64,000 bases of DNA, taken from Dioscorea cayenensis subsp. rotundata. Lineage: Eukaryota; Streptophyta; Magnoliopsida; Dioscoreales; Dioscoreaceae. Made by a program: the position numbers and the translations under genes. Where the stretch lies: assembly GCF_009730915.1 (NCBI RefSeq), contig NC_052475.1, forward strand, positions 496,001 to 560,000. The letters are read 5' to 3'. Every line of letters starts with the position of its first letter. Positions within the stretch are counted from its first letter, which is position 1. Of this stretch, positions 58,227-64,000 are shown one piece after another. Under the pieces are notes generated by a model. The model made no database searches. It saw only the letters and a program-made list of their open reading frames with translations, and was not told the origin of the DNA.

Positions 58227-61200
58227 ATGGCGGCCGACGACGCCAACCAGCCTCAGCCAGGGGAACAACAGCAACCACAGCAGGAAGAAGAGGAACAACA
58301 AAAGGGTGGAGAAGAAGTGAATGAGGATGCTGAGGAGGATGAGCTTCCGTCGTCATCATCCTCTTCATCGTCGGAATCGGAGTCAGACTCCGAGTCCTCC
58401 GATGAGGATGGCACCGCTTACTACGATGACACCGACGATGAGGAGAAGGACGACAACAACCCGGAGTCGAATATCCAGCGTTTCACCAAGGTCCTCGACA
58501 GCTCGTACATGAAGAAGCGGCTGGAGCAGCAGGAGCGCGACTACAACTACCACGAGGACCTCTTTGACTTCCCAAAGGACCCTGAGCAGTGGCGCGAGGA
58601 GGACCTCAGAGAACTCTGGGCAGATGCCCCTCTCGGCGTGACAAAGCCCGGCTGGGACCCCTTCTGGGCTGACGAGGAGGACTGGGAGGTCGTCAGGGAG
58701 GAGATCAAGGAAGGGCGTGATCCTCCCATCGCTCCATTCTATCTTCCCTACCGCAAGTACTACCCAGCCATCCCCGACAATCACCACGACATCTCCAACC
58801 CCAAGTCGGTCATCGAAGAGCTTGATCGCATCGAGGAGTTTCTCCGGTGGGTCAGCTACATTTTTCCCCGATGGCAGCACGTGAGTACATCCCTCGCCCT
58901 TTTCTTTTTCCTGGTCGCTATTCGAAAACAGCATGGCTCATTCTGGCCTAGCACAGGACTGTTATGATTTGAGGAATTCTGTCATGCTGGTCTCAAAACA
59001 ACTGATTATCATTCATCATTGCTCAACTGTGATTCTTCACATTTTTTTTTTTAAATGTAAACCAAAAAGGGAAATGTAGAATGGATACCAGAATTCTTTA
59101 GAGAAATTTATGGGAGCCAGTGGATGTGTATGTGTAGTTATGTGGAAATCCTCGGCTTTGGTTTTACTGAGTAGATCAAGTATGATTTAAAGAGTTCACT
59201 ATTGAGTGGATGGTTTGCAGAGGCTTGAATATTGGCAATGCTGTTGTAGATTAATTATTAACTTATTAGGATATATTTCACTGCATTGTTTTGGTGTGAA
59301 ATGCAAGATACAGGCTGGCTGTGAGTGGATGCTACAATTCATGCTATATTTGCTCAGAAGCTTGTTTATGTTTAAGGTTTTTCTAGGCTCTTTTTTTTCC
59401 CTGCTGTATTGGTGGGCAACTGATGCTATTTTTCATTATTTCTTGCACAAGGTATGAAGGAACTATCTGGGATGATTTGGCTCATGGAAAAGGTGTTCTT
59501 GTTGCTGAACAGGGACTTGTCAGGTTAGTTCCTCTCTTTTCCTTGTTGCCCCGCTTTTGTGTTGTCTAGATTTATGCTTTTATATATGAACAGGTAATAT
59601 TGATCCGTCTCCATTTTACATTTTTCCAATAACATAGACAAGATATCCCAACTGTCCTATCATTCTTCTAAATTGTGGTAGTAGTTCTACTGCACTTTAA
59701 AATCTCCTAACATTCTTTGTGTTAACACATATTAAAAGAATAAAAATAGAAGATGGACTAGCCATTGTGTTTGTATTTCTAATGAAGTATGAAAATTAGT
59801 TGAATCTGTTGATGTGCTGCTGGCCATTCTTTTTTGTTCCTGCAATTGAATCTTAGAATGAGTTGCATCCAACATATTTGCTATCTATTCTCCTTGGGTA
59901 TAGGTATGAAGGGGAATGGCTTCAAAACCAAATGGAAGGTCATGGGGTTGTCGAAGTTGACATTCCTGAAGCACAGCCTATTCCAGGTTCAAAGTATGTC
60001 TATCAACGTTTTCTTAACTACCAACTCAATGTTGATATGAAAAAGCTTTCACATCTGCTAGTGTTTTTTCTGAACTTCTCTACCTCACTTACCAGGCTGG
60101 AAGCTAAGATGCGAGCTGAAGGAAGGATAATAACTAGGGATTTCATGAGCCCTGGAGATAGGAAATGGCTGGAGAAGGACATTGAGGACACAGTACGCCT
60201 AGTTGGTCATGTTACAGAAATACCTTATTATGAAAGCGATGAATGGATCAAGCAGTTTGGAAGTAAACCGTAAGTTCTCATAATGTTGCTAAAATTTTTA
60301 TGAGTTGCTTATCAGGTATTTCTTATTCTATATTTTCATGAAACTCTTAGTCTAACGACAGCTATGCGATGTCTATTTTGCCTTGATAATCTACCATATT
60401 GTCTTGGCTTGGTAGATAATTATGCAATGCACATCAACTGGTATATTTTCAGTTTATTATTATTGGATAATCATCTAATTCATTCGGACTATTGAGCCAT
60501 TTTATCTGTGGATTGGCTTGATCATTTTGCATTGACTTAACCTTTATTTTGGCTTGCTAATTCTTCTAATCGGCACTTGATTGGTGTTTCTGTCTGCTTA
60601 CTGAGATTGATGTATTACATTTTTCCTTCAAATACAACATCAGGAGCTTTCAAGTTTGCAGTGACTCATCATTCTTGTCTGTGGTAGGGAAAAAGGTCGA
60701 TATAGATATGCTGGACAGTGGAAGCATGGGCGAATGCATGGTTGTGGTGTATATGAAGTCAATGAGCGTATTATATATGTATGTACATGCTATTATCCAG
60801 TTAGTTTGTCCACCATGGAATGAGTAAGCTTGTAAAATTTTAATGTCTCTTAACATAAATTCTGCAGATGTCTCATTCTATCGCATGGTTAATATTTAAC
60901 TATTCAGACCTTCTTTTGTTGTCTTGAGTTTGACGAGGGGCTTTGAATAATATCACTAGATTTCCGATTCTAGTTCATAACAAATGCAGTTGACAATTCC
61001 CATCCATCATATAGGGAAGATTCTACTTGGGAACCATGTGCAAGATTCCACGGCTGTGATGAAAAATGTGTCAGCGGTATCTAGTCAAAAATTTGCACAC
61101 TGATAGATTTGTATGCCCTTTTTGTTTAATTTCTGTCACTAATGTATCCACTATTTTTCAGCTGCATGCAGGAATTGCTGAAGTAGCAGCTGCAAAGGCA

Positions 61201-64000
61201 CGGATGTTCGTTAACAAACCTGATGGAAGTAATTTACTATGCGATCTCTCATTTATTACTTTTTTTAATTTCTTGAGGTACCATTGCAAGTTTAAGTCAG
61301 TTTGCTCTTTTACTTGACAAACAGTGAATCTGAACTGTTCCTTGAAATAAAGACCCCATATTAGTGTTATAATAAAAAGTATTCTACTTATGTGTGTGAT
61401 TCCTATTTATGCCTAAAGAGCCACTATATCCTTCGGTAGGTATTCTAATTGTTTCTTTTTATTTGGGAACTAACCTACTTGTTTCTTCTACTTGTTTCCT
61501 TTTGATAGTGATAAGGGAGGAGCGAGGTCCATATGGAGACCCGCAACATCCTTACTTTTATGACGAAGAGGATGTGTGGATGGCTCCTGGATTTATTAAC
61601 CAATTTTATGAGGTAAGCTGATCTTTTTTATGCTAATTCAGTAATGGTAGTAGTCCTTTTCTTCTGTTCACTAATAAAATGTGATTTGTTTGGTTCAGGT
61701 TCCTGATTACTGGAAAGTTTATGTGCAAGAGGTTGATCAAGAAAGAGAGATGTGGTTGAACTCTTTCTATAAAGCACCACTTCGGCTGCCTATGCCTGCA
61801 GAGCTTGAGTATTGGTGGTCCAGAGGTGCACTTTCTAGCTTTATTTAATGCTTGCCTACTTAAAAGTTGTGGTGATTTTACCATTTCCTAATCGTATGCT
61901 AGGTTTTCATTGTTGACCTGCTATAATTCTCTATTTTGTCTGTCTGTTTTGTTTACCCTATTGAAAGTTGTTTATGGTTTGCTGTGAGTATTTCTAGAAA
62001 CTATGAGCAGCCAATTTTGCATATGTACCATTCATGAGTGGGATGCAACCTAATGATATATGGTTTAAATTTGTGCACAATCATTTTGGGCTAAGCATGC
62101 ATGAATGCCTGTTTTCTCTGAAGAACAATTAATCTGGTGTTCCTGAAAAAGCCATCTAAGACACTTTATTGAGCATTTTACCTCATTTTGAATTGCCCTA
62201 CTCTGCAGCATCAAGCATGAGTTATGACTTGTGAGTAAACCTGATTTATTTGTCTGTAAGGCAAAGTCATAATTATGTATTTGAGGTTCTGTTCCGAAAA
62301 TTTTCGTAGGCCTACAACCCAAAGCACAAAAATCTGATTAACAAAAAAATTTTGCCTCCTATCAGATATCTGTTTGCTTGAGATGAGAGAAAACTCATAT
62401 ATTCAGTAGTTTGGTTCAGAAGTTGTTAGAACTTCGGAAAGTGATGTGTCTACCCGTGAACAAGGACCTTTGTCATAAAGCCCCCTAGGATCATCATAGA
62501 GAAGTGTGTAGATACATCAATGGAAACTGCTTTATTGTAAACTCGTCTGTTTTCCCTTGGTCTTTAATTTTATCCTAATCTCCAACGTTGATTAGAATTC
62601 ATTTCATTTAGGCAGACCAGTTTGGGTTCATCAATTTCTCTGTATCTACAAGTCACACATGATCATCCTTATCAATCAGTTGGCACTATTGATGCAAGGC
62701 TAATCTCTCTGTAGATGATACACCTGAATTTGTGCTCATCAACAAGGAGCCTGAGCCTGACCCAAAGGATCCTTCAAAACTCATATACACTGAGGACCCT
62801 CTCATTCTTCATACTCGCACTGGGCGTCTGATAAATTATGTGGAGGATGAAGAGCATGGGGTGCGTTTGTTCTGGCAACCCCGTGTAGAAGATGGGGAGG
62901 ATATGGATCCTGAAAAGATAGAATTTTTGCCTCTTGGCTTTGATGAGTTTTATGGGCGAGCCACACCAGGTACGGAGAAGGAAGTCAAACCATCAGGCGT
63001 TATAGCTGCTATTGACAATGCATTTAAGCCACTGCTCAATAGAATTCAGAAGTGGATTGAGGAGAAGAAGAAAACTAGTGAGGCGAATCTAAAACTTTAT
63101 GAGAAAGAACTTGAATTCATTGATGCTGAGTTGGACCTGGAGGAGGCAATGGAAGATATGGAAATCATTCTCAAAGAAAAGCAGAAGGAAGAAGAAAAGC
63201 GAGCAGCAGTGGAAAATGATACTGATGAAATGCCTGCTTCAACTGGCCAGGATGAAGCCCGACCAGATGACGGGGAGGATGGAGATGATGATGAAGATGA
63301 TGAAGGTGCACCAACAAGTTTTGGCACAGTTGGCGAAGGAGCTGATGGCGACATTTTGGATGGCTCTGAAGAAAAAAAATCAGGAAGGTCTCCATTTTCT
63401 TCATTGTCCATGTCATTGGCTTCTTGGAGCCTGGCATCAATGGTGAGTACTTTGATTTTCGTAATCTGTTACTGCTGTCTTGCCCTAATTTTGTGCGTTG
63501 GATCTGTTGAAAACATTTGGCGTTCTCTGGAAGGTTTTTCAAGTGTTTATGCATTTATTAAAATACTTCATGGCCAAATTGGCACTGACTCTTTCTAAAT
63601 GTCAGACAGCCGTTCCTATAACTCCATTAGTTTCAAGTGTGGTTTTAAAATATGGGCATCAGCAGCTTTTACTTGATTTTGAGCTCATGAAATACTAGAC
63701 TCACTTCAGAGGGTTTTTTTTTTTTTTAATAATTTAAGGTTCAATTTATTATTTTTTTGTCCCCTCATTTCTGGTTCCTTGTAGGTACCTTACAAGATAC
63801 AAGAGTCATTTCTTTCATGGAAGAATGGAAGACAACACCCAAGTGCTGAGTTCCCTCCCAAAATGGACTGCAGAAGATTCACAGAATATCAGCAGGGGCT
63901 GGATTCTGTGGCCTTCCACACTCGTTTTAACCAGCAGATAAATCTGAGGGCGGCCATTGATAAGCGGAGCCCTCGCAAGATGAACAACGGACATTGGCAG
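58227..64000 (+). CDS. TIC100: TIC100 (EMB1211), MORN-repeat protein of the chloroplast inner envelope translocon; 3' end missing
   Basis: Part of the 1-MDa TIC complex that imports preproteins across the chloroplast inner envelope. Eleven exons are visible: 58227-58880, 59452-59523, 59904-59993, 60096-60269, 60688-60778, 61015-61076, 61162-61228, 61509-61612, 61699-61825, 62715-63442, 63785 to the edge, about 795 codons of roughly 870. An acidic Gln/Glu/Ser-rich start leads to FDFPKDPEQWREEDLRELWA, MORN-type repeats (YEGTIWDDLAHGKGVLVAE; YEGEWLQNQMEGHGVVEV; YAGQWKHGRMHGCGVYEV), LHAGIAEVAAAKARMFVNKP, YGDPQHPYFYDEEDVWMAPG, a coiled-coil Glu/Lys segment and a second acidic stretch. Two exons have the wrong length by one base: exon 1 is one too long at TTTTTCCCC (58861-58869) and exon 6 one too short at GGG (61029-61031). 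Both sit in homopolymers. Confidence 0.93.

Noticed and set aside
58383-58934. 183-codon minus-strand frame across TIC100 exon 1
   Set aside because: It is the antisense of an acidic, codon-biased exon. The Leu/Val-rich content follows from GAG/GAC codons read in reverse.

Overview
This is a stretch of nuclear DNA from a flowering plant. Genes have many short introns with GT-AG borders, intergenic DNA is AT-rich, and plant transposon families (LINE, Ty1/copia, hAT, MULE) fill the gaps. The proteins recognised are plant-specific or plant-type: cytosolic pyruvate kinase, LRR receptor kinase of the HGN type, RAD5A, CslA mannan synthase, an At4g22758-like protein and TIC100. I cannot name the species. 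The protein and transposon style fits a non-grass monocot, but that is only an impression.

Layout, left to right. At 104-2980 (-) lies the 5' half of a cytosolic pyruvate kinase gene. At 3984-6305 (+) is a two-exon gene for a small one-helix membrane protein that I do not recognise. A partial duplicate of it (intron plus exon 2, no start) lies at 9995-11594 and has been hit by a 165-bp solo LTR. Between the two is an LRR receptor-like kinase (6839-9099, -). At 12303-12981 is a non-autonomous hAT-like element. At 13970-21044 (+) is a 20-exon RAD5A-type SNF2/RING helicase gene, tail to tail with a nine-exon CslA glucomannan synthase gene (22005-26809, -).

From about 27 kb to 54 kb the window is mostly repeats. 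They include LINE copies at 29036-29645, 32677-37081 and 44795-46414, and a possible tail near 30.6 kb. There is also a complete but decayed hAT element (39590-43636), a short retroposon (44171-44452), and a MULE with long inverted repeats nested inside a LINE tail (45042-46330). A Ty1/copia element (47981-53047) sits inside coding exon 2 of a U2AF35 splicing-factor gene (47019-53988), which is a pseudogene. An At4g22758-like gene (55487-56262, -), an RNase H-like retroelement remnant (about 57.0-57.3 kb) and the first 11 exons of TIC100/EMB1211 (58227 to the right edge, +) close the window.

The genes are ordinary housekeeping or signalling genes with separate jobs: glycolysis, receptor signalling, DNA damage tolerance, hemicellulose synthesis, splicing and chloroplast protein import. 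They are not a functional cluster. RAD5A, CslA and TIC100 occur in the same neighbourhood and order in Arabidopsis as I recall it, which suggests old microsynteny. Three genes expected to work (LRR-RLK, RAD5A, TIC100) carry one- or two-base indels, mostly in homopolymers, which looks more like uncorrected long-read consensus error than gene death. I found no convincing new biological system. The most interesting structures are the nested and exon-disrupting transposon insertions, whose target-site duplications can be read base for base.
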